This document shows positions 1-8,860 of a stretch of DNA of 35,644 bases, in pieces. Made by a program: the position numbers and the translations under genes. The DNA comes from Nitrospira sp. (GTDB lineage Bacteria; Nitrospirota; Nitrospiria; Nitrospirales; Nitrospiraceae): positions 1 through 35,644 of the forward strand of contig JANDJL010000027.1 of assembly GCA_024330965.1 (NCBI GenBank), read 5' to 3'. The stretch's first letter is position 1. Each line of letters begins with the position of its first letter. The notes beneath the pieces are model-generated. The model was not told the origin of the DNA and did no database searches. It saw nothing but the letters and a program-made list of their open reading frames with translations.

Positions 1-1184
1 CCCTCCGAGAACAACGAGGTGTCCAACTCAATGCGGTCAAGCTGACACAGATCCCCTGGCTTGTTCACATTGACCGCAAGAGCGATGCGATCAGGGCTCA
101 ATTCGATCTTGAGCACATTCTGCTCCGGTTGCGCCTCTTGCCCAAAGGCTAAATGGGGCACGGGTTTAAAATGAATAGCAATCTCGCGCCGATCTTGTCC
201 GAGGGCCTTGCCAGTGCGCAGCACAAAGGGCACACCGGCCCATCGCCAGTTGTCGATCGCGAGTGTCACTTGCGCGAAGGTCTCAGTCCTGCGTTCCGCG
301 CGAACTCCCGGCTCTTCGACATACGGAACAATCTCGTTGGTTCCGATCCTGCCTCGCCCGTATCGCCCTCGCATTGTTTGCCGCACCACTTCGTCCGGCT
401 CCAACCGACGAACTGCCCGCAGCACCGCGACCTTGTGGTCCCTGAACGATCGCTCGTCCAACGCATGCAGCGGCTCCATGGCGACCAAGGCCAGCAACTG
501 CAAAAGATGATTTTGGATCATGTCACGAAGGGCCCCGGTGGCATCGTAGAACGACGCCCGGCCGGCAGCCGTGAGCGTCTCATCCCAAATAATCTCAACC
601 CGCTCGATATGATGTGTGTTCCATACTGGTTCAAACAGGCGATTGGCAAACCGCAGGCCCAGGATGTTCTGTACCGTCTGTTTTCCCAGAAAATGGTCGA
701 GCCGGAACACATCGCGCTCAGGGAACGACTCATGGAGCAACCGATTGAGCGCCTGTGCCGATTCCAAGCTTTCCCCAAAGGGCTTTTCCACCACCACCTT
801 GCTCCCCTTGGGCAACTTCAGCGCCACGAGCGATTCGATCGATGGGGCAAACAACGAGGGGGGGAGCGCCAAATAGGCCACCAGTGGACCAGTGACACCG
901 CCCAAGGCCCGAGCGAGTTGGTCGTGATTCGTCACGTCGGCCCGGCGATAGTCCGATCGCGAGAGCATTTCCTCCCGCACATGAGCCGGCCCGGCATCCA
1001 TAAACGCCGACTTCTGCTCAAGGTGGCTTCGGAATTGTTCTGTCGTCCAGTCATCTTGCGCAATCCCTAAGATCCGAAACCCTTCGGGCAGCACACCTAC
1101 CTCCTGAAGGCGGACAATGGCCGGCATCAAAAACCGAGATGTCAAGTCGCCTGACGCCCCGAAAATCACAAGAGTCTGAATCAT
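1..1184 (-). CDS. zwf: glucose-6-phosphate dehydrogenase, C-terminus cut by window edge
   Basis: Oxidises glucose-6-phosphate to 6-phosphogluconolactone with NAD(P)+, the entry step of the oxidative pentose phosphate pathway, in the cytoplasm. The reading frame runs open from an ATG at 1184 to the left edge, giving about 394 of the roughly 490-510 residues usual for the family. Seen: an N-terminal dinucleotide-binding loop GASGDLT (residues 9-15), EKPFG in the first third, and RLDHFLGK, which matches the family active-site motif RIDHYLGKE with its catalytic His; the last Glu of that motif reads Gln here. A Shine-Dalgarno-like AGAAGGGAGG lies just upstream of the ATG, supporting this start. 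The C-terminal part of the glucose-phosphate domain lies outside the window. Family assignment is firm; NAD versus NADP preference cannot be read. Confidence 0.95.
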   Translation of the reverse strand, partial: MIQTLVIFGASGDLTSRFLMPAIVRLQEVGVLPEGFRILGIAQDDWTTEQFRSHLEQKSAFMDAGPAHVREEMLSRSDYRRADVTNHDQLARALGGVTGPLVAYLALPPSLFAPSIESLVALKLPKGSKVVVEKPFGESLESAQALNRLLHESFPERDVFRLDHFLGKQTVQNILGLRFANRLFEPVWNTHHIERVEIIWDETLTAAGRASFYDATGALRDMIQNHLLQLLALVAMEPLHALDERSFRDHKVAVLRAVRRLEPDEVVRQTMRGRYGRGRIGTNEIVPYVEEPGVRAERRTETFAQVTLAIDNWRWAGVPFVLRTGKALGQDRREIAIHFKPVPHLAFGQEAQPEQNVLKIELSPDRIALAVNVNKPGDLCQLDRIELDTSLFSE

Positions 1185-1298
1185 CCCGGCGCCTCCCTTC
1201 TGTCTCTCAGGTTTTCCGAGCCCCCTCGATCCGACCGGTCCGACCGGCTTCAGCAACGCCCGGGCGGCGCTCCATCGCCACCGGGGCGGTTCATCGCC

Positions 1299-1586
1299 CT
1301 ATTTGAATTTGGCCACCGCCGCGTCAAGGGCTGACTTGAGGTCATGCCACGCGTTTTCGGCGCCGGTTTTGAGGACCTCCCACGCCTCCTCGCTCGCAGC
1401 CTTGATCTCAGCGAGCTTGGCCTGCACCGCCTCCCGCTTGGCCTTGAGTCCATCGACCTGCTTGAGATACTCGATCTTGGCACTCGCTTCGGCCTTGTCG
1501 GCCTTGGCCTTGAGTTCGTCGATCTTCGCACCCCACTCACGCAATTGCGCTTCCATTTTTTCGAGATATGCATCCTTGAGACTCAT
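1299..1586 (-). CDS. small charged coiled-coil protein
   Basis: A 95-residue protein rich in Ala, Lys and Glu, with almost no helix breakers, so it is predicted to be a long amphipathic helix or coiled coil over nearly its whole length. No signal peptide, no membrane segment, no cysteines. An AGGAAC-type ribosome site precedes the ATG. It lies between the zwf gene and a small lipoprotein gene of similar composition, all on the same strand, so the three may be co-transcribed. Similar short helical proteins are often annotated as hypothetical; I do not recognise a function. The low complexity means homology calls would be unreliable. Confidence 0.7.
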   Translation of the reverse strand: MSLKDAYLEKMEAQLREWGAKIDELKAKADKAEASAKIEYLKQVDGLKAKREAVQAKLAEIKAASEEAWEVLKTGAENAWHDLKSALDAAVAKFK

Positions 1587-1631
1587 GGGAGTTCCTTTTC
1601 TCAGCGTCCCATTCTCTTGGCGACGACTGGG

Positions 1632-1865
1632 TTACTTGGTTGCTTCCTCTGCCTTTTCAACCGCCTCTTCCACCCGTTCCTTAACCGTCTCGGTTGCCTC
1701 CTCGATCTTTTCTTTGGTTTCCTCAATCACCTGACCGGCTTTTTCTACGGCTTGATCGACCTTCTTGCCAGCTTGCTCGGCAGGTCCTTCCTGCTTGCAG
1801 CCGATTGCCACACAAAACACCGCCACCACTCCAAACACTGAAAGACTTCGACTCCACCGTGACAT
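1632..1865 (-). CDS. small helical lipoprotein
   Basis: A 77-residue exported protein starting MSRWSRSLSVFG, with a short positively charged n-region, a hydrophobic core and a lipobox ending VAIGC, so Cys is about residue 23 and should be lipidated. The mature part is a run of Glu/Lys/Ala heptad-like helix (repeated EKxxEExxE pattern), resembling small Lpp-like or stress-induced helical lipoproteins. The start at 1865 is chosen over an upstream in-frame start near 1970 because a strong AAAGGAGGAAGTC ribosome site directly precedes it and because it places the signal peptide at the N-terminus. Probably periplasmic, anchored in inner or outer membrane. Function unknown; the neighbouring 95-residue protein has a similar helical composition. 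Confidence 0.75.
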   Translation of the reverse strand: MSRWSRSLSVFGVVAVFCVAIGCKQEGPAEQAGKKVDQAVEKAGQVIEETKEKIEEATETVKERVEEAVEKAEEATK

Positions 1866-2010
1866 GACTTCCTCCTTTCGTTGACGCACCTGTTCAGAAA
1901 ATCCCGCACGCCCACGATTCCGAAAAACTGTCCGACATGGTCCCAGCGCCTCTTCGGAAGATTCAATCACAGGTCCGCGATCGCTTCACAGAAGCCCCGT
2001 CTCGATCCGA

Positions 2011-3831
2011 TCATTTTTTCTTTCGGAGCCATCGCGCCAAGTTAACCCCGCTTGAGATCACACCGATATGGCTGAACGCCTGCGGGTAATTGCCGAGAAA
2101 GGCGCCGGTCGAGGGATCGATTTCTTCCGGTAGAAGGCCGAGCGATCCGGCCCTGGCGCAGAGCGAGTCATAGAGATCCATTGCCTCATCGAGCCGTCCC
2201 TGTTGAGCCAGATTGTCGACGAGCCAAAAACTGCAAAGGAGAAAGGCACCTTCATGGCCAGCAATGCCATCAGGAGATTCTTCCGGCACATAGCGGTAGA
2301 GGAGTCCGTTTCCGGCTCCTAGTCGTTCCACAATGGCGCGAGTCGTCGCGACCATCTTGGGATGACTCGCTGCGATGACTCGCCGGAGAGGCAACGTCAA
2401 GAGACTCGCGTCCAAACCTCCTCCGCCCAGATGTTCCGTGAACGAGTGTCTGCGTTCATCCCATGCTTCCGTGAGAATCGCTTCTCTGATCTCCTCCGCC
2501 GTCACTCGCCATCGATCGAGAGATCCGGGCAGCGAAAACCGCTCCGCCATTCGGACGGCACGGTCCAACGCCACCTGACACAGGGCAGCCGAGTAGGTAA
2601 ACGGCCGCCCGCTCGTGCGGACCTCCCAGATCCCATGGTCCGGCGTCCGCCACTCCCGTCCGGCGGCCTCCGCCAATTTTCGGAGCCGATCCCAAAGCGG
2701 AATGGGAATGGTGCCATGATGAGCGGCCCACTGGTAGGCGCAGTCCAGGATTTCACCGTAGATATCGTGTTGGCGTTGTGTGGCTGCCGCGTTCCCCCAT
2801 CGAACCGGCCTGGACCGTCGGTACCCCTCGAGTTCGCCGTCCTCGCGCTCTTGTGGCGGCATTCGTCCGTCGAGGTCGTACATCACGCTGGGGCTTCCGT
2901 CGCGATCCGCCGCGTCCAGCACCCAGCCGAGAAATCCCGCCGCTTCGTGAGAGAGGCCGATGCGATGAAGGGCATAGACGGAGAAGGCGGCATCCCGTAC
3001 CCAGGCATACCGGTAATCCCAATTACGAGTCCCTCCGATCAGTTCCGGAAGCGAAGACGTCGGCGCGGCGACAATCGCCCCGTTCTCAAAATGATCCAAT
3101 AACTTGAGGGTCAGAGCCGATCGGCGAATCAGCGATTCCTGGGGACCGTCATACTTCAGGTTGGCAAGCCAGCGCCGCCAGACCAATGTGGTGTCTTCGC
3201 GCAACCGTTCAGGATCGAAGGTCGAACCCGATGAGCAGGAGTGCCTCCAGTTGAGCAACAGGTGCGCCGATTGCCCGGCCTTGAGCGAGACCGCCGTGCG
3301 GAGTCCGGTCAAATGAACGGTCGCGGCGAGATGCAAGCAAAGATCCGGTCTAGCGAGGCATCTGATCCGCAGCCCCCCGTAACGGGGTTCCGCCTCCGAT
3401 CCCCCTCGAGGTTCGATCTCAATGATCAACCGCACAGTCCCCTCCGTCACGGTCAGACTTCGGAGCAGCTCACGGCGCGTCACTGAGAGATCTTCCGTGA
3501 GGTCGGCGCCGGCGATCAACGGGCAACAATCCGTGATGCGCAGGGTCCCTCCCGCACACCGCATCTCGGTCACCAGAACAGTGCTGTCCGGTTCGTACCA
3601 TTGCGCCGCTTCACGCACTTCATCTGGCGCGATCCGAAACGACCCGCCGCGCTCACGGTCGAGCAGGCTGCAAAACAGCGGCGGCGAATCAAAACGAGGT
3701 ACGCACAGCCATGCCACCGTCCCATCGCGACCGACGAGCGCAGTAGTCGCGCCGTCTCCGATCAGCCCATAGTCCTCGATGGGCAAATAGCCTTCTGTTC
3801 GATGGAGCGGCTTAAAGAAGGCGTCAGACAT
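2011..3831 (-). CDS. GH15 glucoamylase/trehalase-like glycoside hydrolase
   Basis: A 606-residue glycoside hydrolase of family 15, whose members release glucose from alpha-glucans or trehalose with inversion. Seen: N-terminal GLIGDGATTALVGRDGTVAW typical of the bacterial GH15 beta-sandwich domain; then RNWDYRYAWVRDAAF, the hallmark of the (alpha/alpha)6 catalytic barrel; GYRRSRPVRWGNAAA in mid-barrel; and near the C-terminus EEIDPSTGAFLGNYPQAFSH, which carries the second catalytic-region Glu. No signal peptide, so cytoplasmic. The start at 3831 is preferred to 3852 because AGGAGG sits 7 bases upstream; it then overlaps the stop of the AI-2E family gene by 8 bases, suggesting translational coupling. 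Length and motifs are complete. Whether the substrate is glycogen-derived dextrin or trehalose cannot be decided from sequence. Confidence 0.9.
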   Translation of the reverse strand: MSDAFFKPLHRTEGYLPIEDYGLIGDGATTALVGRDGTVAWLCVPRFDSPPLFCSLLDRERGGSFRIAPDEVREAAQWYEPDSTVLVTEMRCAGGTLRITDCCPLIAGADLTEDLSVTRRELLRSLTVTEGTVRLIIEIEPRGGSEAEPRYGGLRIRCLARPDLCLHLAATVHLTGLRTAVSLKAGQSAHLLLNWRHSCSSGSTFDPERLREDTTLVWRRWLANLKYDGPQESLIRRSALTLKLLDHFENGAIVAAPTSSLPELIGGTRNWDYRYAWVRDAAFSVYALHRIGLSHEAAGFLGWVLDAADRDGSPSVMYDLDGRMPPQEREDGELEGYRRSRPVRWGNAAATQRQHDIYGEILDCAYQWAAHHGTIPIPLWDRLRKLAEAAGREWRTPDHGIWEVRTSGRPFTYSAALCQVALDRAVRMAERFSLPGSLDRWRVTAEEIREAILTEAWDERRHSFTEHLGGGGLDASLLTLPLRRVIAASHPKMVATTRAIVERLGAGNGLLYRYVPEESPDGIAGHEGAFLLCSFWLVDNLAQQGRLDEAMDLYDSLCARAGSLGLLPEEIDPSTGAFLGNYPQAFSHIGVISSGVNLARWLRKKK

Positions 3832-4924
3832 CTCCGACCTCCTGTCGTTCACGACCGTCCACGCCTATTTTCCACATCTCGACGAGCGTGATGCCCACGG
3901 CAACCACCATCGGCCCGACCACGATGCCGACCAGGCCGAACCATTGCAGCCCCCCCAGCACGGAAAAGAACACAAGCAACGTGTGCAGGTTCGAGCGCCC
4001 TCCGACCAGAATCGTGCGAATGAGATAATCCATGACCGCAATCACCATGCCGAATCCGATCAGCACAAGGGCTTTCCCGTAAGCCCCCTGCCAGATCAAG
4101 TAGGCCGCGGCCGGCATCCAGACCAACCCCGCCCCCACCAGCGGCAGATAGGCCAAAATGGCCATAATGGTGCCCCAGAGAACAGCCGACGGTAGACCGG
4201 CGAGCCAGAAGGCGACCCCACCCACCACCCCTTCCAGCAGAGCAATCATCGTATTGCCATAGACAGTCCCCTTGACCACCTCATCAAACCGCTTGGCCAA
4301 CACTCGCTGGCGCTCCGGTTCGATGAGATGGGTCGAGCGCAGCCACTCGATCAGCTTGTCTCCATCGCGAAAGAAATAAAAGGCGCACAACAGGACCATG
4401 ATCAATTGCGCCAGAACATGGATCGCATGGGTGACGATGCGCGTTACTTGCTCCACCAGCACTTTTCCCAACTCCGCCAAATTTTCCGCGAGGCTCGCCC
4501 GCAAATTCGTCCCCGTCACCCGTTCGAGATTGCTGATCGCATCGAGCGGGACCGCCAAGAAGGGGTAGTCCCGCCAGCCCTCAAGCAACGGCCGGTCCGC
4601 TTCTCGCAAAGAGATCACTAACGCTCGATAGGTCTTCGTCACATCTTCCGCAATAACCAGCGAGAGATAGACCAGGGGAACAATGATGCCCCCGGTCAAA
4701 ATCGCACACATGACCAGCGCGCTCAAGGTGCGGCGTCCGCCACTCACCCTGACCATCCACCCATAGACGGGATTCAGCGTGTAACAGAGCACACCGGCCC
4801 AGAGGACCGGCGAGAGAAACGGACTCAAGAGCAACAGGCTCACGGCCAAGATCCCGACCGTCAGCCCAATGCGCACAGCCTGGGCTGTCCGCTCGTTCTT
4901 GTGCGGCTGAGCCGATTCTGTCAT
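3824..4924 (-). CDS. AI-2E/PerM family membrane transporter
   Basis: A 366-residue polytopic inner-membrane protein of the AI-2E transporter family (formerly UPF0118, PerM-like). Seen: two N-terminal membrane segments (about residues 18-58), a third segment near 65-90, a long soluble stretch, then a cluster of hydrophobic helices from about residue 165 to 350 with glycine-rich turns such as PLVGAGLVWMPAAAYL, as is typical of this family. Reported roles in the family range from signal-molecule export to sodium- or proton-coupled transport; none can be assigned here. The gene precedes and overlaps the GH15 gene by 8 bases, so the two are likely co-translated. The ATG at 4924 has a modest GAAGAGAG ribosome site. 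Confidence 0.85.
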   Translation of the reverse strand: MTESAQPHKNERTAQAVRIGLTVGILAVSLLLLSPFLSPVLWAGVLCYTLNPVYGWMVRVSGGRRTLSALVMCAILTGGIIVPLVYLSLVIAEDVTKTYRALVISLREADRPLLEGWRDYPFLAVPLDAISNLERVTGTNLRASLAENLAELGKVLVEQVTRIVTHAIHVLAQLIMVLLCAFYFFRDGDKLIEWLRSTHLIEPERQRVLAKRFDEVVKGTVYGNTMIALLEGVVGGVAFWLAGLPSAVLWGTIMAILAYLPLVGAGLVWMPAAAYLIWQGAYGKALVLIGFGMVIAVMDYLIRTILVGGRSNLHTLLVFFSVLGGLQWFGLVGIVVGPMVVAVGITLVEMWKIGVDGRERQEVGDV

Positions 4925-4974
4925 CTCTCTTCACCCATCGGCGGGGAGGCGTGGTCTTTGTGTGATTCGCCGCC

Positions 4975-6156
4975 TCATGTCACCGAGGACGCTCGGGGGC
5001 GGTTGGACCATCCCGTGACGTTCTGTTCGATCTTGCCCGGCAATTGAAGTTCCATCTTAGCGGCCAACACCCGCAAGAGATGATCGCGCGTGATCATCCC
5101 CACCAGTCGATCCCCTTCCACAACCGGCACCTGATTGATGTCCTGTCCCTCCAAGAGCTGCAATACCTCCAGAATCGGCCGATCCGGCGCCACGACCTGC
5201 ACCTGCGAGGCCGGCGTCATGGCTTCCCCGACCATCACCCATGACCAACGGTCCTGTGGAACCGCCTTGATCTGGTGCAGGGTCACCAGTCCCTTGAGCC
5301 GGTCTCCGTCCGTAACCGTGAAGCACCGTTGCCCGGTTCTGAGCACATGCTCTCCGACCAACTCGGCCAAACTCATCCGCTCGGACACGATTGGGCAGTC
5401 ACGGCTCATTACATCCTCGGCAACCAATCCGCTCAACACGGATCTCACGCTAACTTGCACCACACTTTCCTGTGCTGCGTTCATGAGGAACCAGCCGATG
5501 AACGCCAGCCACAGACCGCTAAACCAGTTGGCCGTGAACCCGGTCCAGATTCCAAAGAACATAAACACGTAGCCGATCCCCTGCCCGGCTCCCGCCGCCA
5601 CCCTTGTGGCCCTTGTGAGGCTGCCGGTCATGTACCATATGAGCGCGCGAAACATCCGGCCCCCATCGAGCGGAAAGCCCGGCACCAAATTGAACAGCGC
5701 CAACATCACATTGATCGATGAGAGCCAATCGGCCAGCGCGGCAAGCCGTTCGAACTGATCGCCGGCGAGAGAAGCCAGCACGCCGAATCCCACCGCCAGC
5801 AGCCCGCTCGCGAGCGGACCGGCGATCGCGATTTGAAACTCCGTCATCGGCCGATCCGGCTCGCGGCCGATCTGCGCCACGCCACCGAACACGAAGAGAG
5901 TGATCGAACGGACCGGAATGCCCTTCGCCAGCGCGACGAAGCTGTGCGCCAGCTCATGGAGCAGGATCGAGACGAAGAACAGGAGGCTTGTGGCAACCCC
6001 CACGGCATACTGTTCCGCCGTCGTCCAGTGAGGATGTTGCGCGGAAAACCGAGCAGTGAGCGAAAAGGTGATCAGGACGAAGATGATGAACCACGAATAA
6101 TGAATCCCGACGTCGATGCCGCGGATCCTCGCGAGTTTCATTGACTGGCCGATCAT
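4975..6156 (-). CDS. site-2-protease family metalloprotease with tandem CBS domains
   Basis: An intramembrane zinc metalloprotease (peptidase M50, Rip3-like subgroup) of 393 residues. Seen: zinc motif HELAH at residues 67-71 inside a membrane segment, and the second active-site element LVPGFPLDGG around 158-167 supplying the metal-binding Asp (164). About six membrane segments occupy residues 18-235. The C-terminal part holds two CBS modules (about 245-375) with VMSRDCPIV and GMITRDHLLRV signatures, which in other proteins sense adenine nucleotides. The start is backed by AAGGAGGAGCGAC. Such enzymes cleave membrane-bound regulators; no anti-sigma factor or other obvious substrate lies next door. 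It lies between the AI-2E/GH15 pair and the cytochrome bd genes on the same strand. Confidence 0.92.
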   Translation of the reverse strand: MIGQSMKLARIRGIDVGIHYSWFIIFVLITFSLTARFSAQHPHWTTAEQYAVGVATSLLFFVSILLHELAHSFVALAKGIPVRSITLFVFGGVAQIGREPDRPMTEFQIAIAGPLASGLLAVGFGVLASLAGDQFERLAALADWLSSINVMLALFNLVPGFPLDGGRMFRALIWYMTGSLTRATRVAAGAGQGIGYVFMFFGIWTGFTANWFSGLWLAFIGWFLMNAAQESVVQVSVRSVLSGLVAEDVMSRDCPIVSERMSLAELVGEHVLRTGQRCFTVTDGDRLKGLVTLHQIKAVPQDRWSWVMVGEAMTPASQVQVVAPDRPILEVLQLLEGQDINQVPVVEGDRLVGMITRDHLLRVLAAKMELQLPGKIEQNVTGWSNRPRASSVT

Positions 6157-6221
6157 GTCGCTCCTCCTTCCTTCACCCTTCGTTCACCATCGACGAATCA
6201 GCGTCGACCCGACGAATCGAT

Positions 6222-7274
6222 TCACGAGTACTCTTCCAGAGCAAGCTGCTCCACCTTCCCCCAAAATCTCGCATAGACCCATCCTGTGTAGGCGATGACC
6301 ATCGTCATCCCGGCACTGAACCAGACCAGACTGATCTGCAACCCATAGGACGACGCCGCACTCGTGAAGACCGTCAGGCTGTACGATGGATCTCCCGTCG
6401 CAATGAGCAGATGAGGAAACAGGCCCCAGGCAAGACTCGCCAACCCAATCAGCATGAACAGACTCCAGCTCACGAAGACGAGACCATCCCGCTGAGCGCG
6501 ACGACCGAACCATGCCGTCACCAACAGACCCGCCGCAATCACCGGCAAGGCCGCTCCAAACGGGTGGGCCGCATAGCTCTCCCACAAGACCGGCTGGATG
6601 AAGGGAAGCGACGCGGTCGCCGCGATCCCCAAGACCAACACCACCCACCCGCCGATCCCGGCGAACCGGCGCGCTCGATCACTCACCGTGCCGCTGGTTT
6701 TCATCAGCAAGTAGTTCGCCCCATGGACAGTCAACATCGCCACCGACAACATCCCCATGAGCACCGTAAACCAGTCCAAAATTCCGGGACTGGCATCAGG
6801 CAGGAACGTCGTCCAAAAGGCGGCGAAGAAATAGCCGTCCGGACCGAGCGGCACGCCTCGAACGAGATTGCCGAGCGCCACGCCGAAGACGAATGCCAGC
6901 AGCACGCCGGTGACCCCAAAGATCGCGTCCCAAAACGTTCGCCACAAAACATTCTCAAGATGGGATCTCAATCCGATTGCCAACCCCCGCATGATCAGAC
7001 ACCAGAGAACCAGAGTAAGCGCCAGATAAAAGCCGCTGAACGCCGCGGAAAAGGCCTTGGGAAACGCCAGAAACAGGAGACCACCCCCCGACACCAACCA
7101 CACTTCGTTGCCCTTCCATACCGGCCCGATAGCCTTCATCACCAGCCGCCGTTCCTCATCCGTCCGGGCGACGAACAAATAAAGAGCGCCCACGCCGAAA
7201 TCGAAGCCGTCTAAGACCGCATAGCCGATGAACATGAAGGCGATGATCGCGAACCACAGCGTCTCGATCGACAT
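6222..7274 (-). CDS. cydB: cytochrome bd-type quinol oxidase subunit II
   Basis: The second subunit of the bd-type quinol oxidase, an inner-membrane complex reducing O2 to water with electrons from quinol. The 350-residue protein has about eight to nine membrane helices, with the family N-terminus YAVLDGFDFGVGALYLF and the following GPVWKGNEVWLV block, both diagnostic of CydB. It starts 15 bases after the cydA stop, so the two form an operon. I see no cydX-like small ORF in the 65 bases downstream and no cydDC maturation genes in the window. In nitrite oxidisers bd-like oxidases come in several divergent copies, but this one looks conventional. Confidence 0.95.
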   Translation of the reverse strand: MSIETLWFAIIAFMFIGYAVLDGFDFGVGALYLFVARTDEERRLVMKAIGPVWKGNEVWLVSGGGLLFLAFPKAFSAAFSGFYLALTLVLWCLIMRGLAIGLRSHLENVLWRTFWDAIFGVTGVLLAFVFGVALGNLVRGVPLGPDGYFFAAFWTTFLPDASPGILDWFTVLMGMLSVAMLTVHGANYLLMKTSGTVSDRARRFAGIGGWVVLVLGIAATASLPFIQPVLWESYAAHPFGAALPVIAAGLLVTAWFGRRAQRDGLVFVSWSLFMLIGLASLAWGLFPHLLIATGDPSYSLTVFTSAASSYGLQISLVWFSAGMTMVIAYTGWVYARFWGKVEQLALEEYS

Positions 7275-7289
7275 ATCCTCCTCATCCGT

Positions 7290-8660
7290 TCAGCCCGTCG
7301 GCTCGGAAGAAGATCGCAATCCACCGGTGACGGCTGGCCCGCGGGAGACTATCTCAAAGAACAAAAACAGGAACAACAAGCCGAGCAGGAGATAGAGACC
7401 AAGGTACCCCATCAACGTAAAGAGGACATTGCCCGACCCCACCAGCGGCGAGTTACCCTCGGCTGTCCGGAACAGTCCATACACAAGCCACGGTTGCCGT
7501 CCTAGTTCGGCCGTGAGCCACCCGGCAGTCGTGGCGATGTAGGGAAACGGCGCCATCAACATGAGAGTCCACAAGAGCCACCTTGCTTGAAACAGGCGCC
7601 CCCGCAGCATCCACACCAACGCCGTTACCATCACCGGTATGAAGATCGTCCCAAGGCCGACCATGACGTGATAGGTGTAGTAGAGCAACGGCATGGTATC
7701 CGGCCACTCGGCGCGGGGGAAATCGGTCAGCCCTTTGATCTCCGCGCCGAAGTGCTTGTGGATGATGAAGCTGAGCATTTTAGGGAGCACGAGCGGGTTG
7801 TCGATCGTCAGCGTATCCATGTTGGGCTGCCCCATCAACACCAAGTCAGCGCCAGCTTCCGTATAAAAATGTCCTTCAAACGCGGCCCCTTTGACAGGCT
7901 GATGTTCGAAGACCTGCAGCGCGGCATGATGGCCGGTCGGAAACAACATCAGACTGGTCGCGATGGCGCCGGCCACAACTCCTGTCCGGAGAAACGTCGT
8001 GGCCGCCTCATAATGAATCCCCGACAATAGATAATAGGCCCCCACCGCCGCCATCACGAACGACCCGGTCACCACCGCGGCCGTCATCGTGTGGGCATAT
8101 TGCCAGACGATCCATGGATTGGTCAGGAGCCCCCATAAGCTGGTGACGTGCACCGAGCCGTCAGGATCGACAACATAGGCTACCGGATGCTGCATCCACG
8201 CGTTTGTGGCGATGATAAAATACCCGGAAAGCCATGAGCCGACGAACAGCATCAGCGTCGTCAGCCACAACACAAACGGGCTGAACATTTTTCGCCCGTA
8301 CAACAGAATGCCCAGGAACGTCGATTCCAGGAAAAACGCGAAGAGCCCCTCCATCGCCAACGTCTGGCCGATGACGCCTCCGGCGAACCGGGAGAACTTG
8401 GCCCAGTTCATGCCGAACTGAAATTCCAAGGGAATGCCGGTGACGACGCCGAACGCAAAACTTAAGGCGAAGATCTTCGTCCAGAAGTGAGCGGCCTCCT
8501 CATGGTGAGTGTCACGACACCAATAGGCTCGGCTCTTAAGGTACAGAATCAGAGCCGCCAAGCCCATCGTCAGTTGCGGGAAGAGATAGTGAAACGTCGC
8601 CGTAACGGCGAACTGCAGCCGATCGTAGAACAACGCGCTGTTTGTCGTGACCGGTTCCAT
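7290..8660 (-). CDS. cydA: cytochrome bd-type quinol oxidase subunit I
   Basis: The haem-bearing, quinol-binding subunit of a bd oxidase, 456 residues. Seen: candidate haem ligands corresponding to E. coli H19 (His24 here, in TFHYLFPQLTMG), H186 (His190, in QYAHTMTAAV) and M393 (Met333, in YHVMVGLG); the ELGRQPW signature at about 385-391; and QPVKGAAFEG in the Q-loop, keeping the Lys and Glu implicated in quinol binding. All key residues are present, so it should be a true quinol oxidase rather than one of the divergent bd-like proteins. The Q-loop is short, as in the CIO/short-loop class; cyanide insensitivity should not be inferred from that alone. It leads the cydAB operon; 200 bases without a gene precede it. 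Confidence 0.95.
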   Translation of the reverse strand: MEPVTTNSALFYDRLQFAVTATFHYLFPQLTMGLAALILYLKSRAYWCRDTHHEEAAHFWTKIFALSFAFGVVTGIPLEFQFGMNWAKFSRFAGGVIGQTLAMEGLFAFFLESTFLGILLYGRKMFSPFVLWLTTLMLFVGSWLSGYFIIATNAWMQHPVAYVVDPDGSVHVTSLWGLLTNPWIVWQYAHTMTAAVVTGSFVMAAVGAYYLLSGIHYEAATTFLRTGVVAGAIATSLMLFPTGHHAALQVFEHQPVKGAAFEGHFYTEAGADLVLMGQPNMDTLTIDNPLVLPKMLSFIIHKHFGAEIKGLTDFPRAEWPDTMPLLYYTYHVMVGLGTIFIPVMVTALVWMLRGRLFQARWLLWTLMLMAPFPYIATTAGWLTAELGRQPWLVYGLFRTAEGNSPLVGSGNVLFTLMGYLGLYLLLGLLFLFLFFEIVSRGPAVTGGLRSSSEPTG

Positions 8661-8860
8661 GCGCCGACACGTCCCCCGATTGTTTCTTCATGTGCACCTT
8701 ACAGAGTAGGCCGCCTCATTGCAAACCAGCGGTTGCCGAGAGTAGACGGAGAACCTCTCCCTCGCTCATCAGTTCCAAGCTCTACACCAGATGCCACTCG
8801 CGAGGGTAACCCCGACGATGTCGCAGTTCGGGATGCCGGTTATTTGTGATGGAAGCGTCT

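Noticed and set aside
153..1070. Long plus-strand frame antisense to zwf
   Set aside because: It is a shadow of the high-GC zwf frame; the minus strand shows clear G6PDH motifs and the plus frame has no recognisable domain.
6141..7214. Plus-strand frame of 357 codons antisense to cydB
   Set aside because: Highly charged and repetitive Arg/His/Gln composition typical of antisense shadow; cydB is unambiguous.
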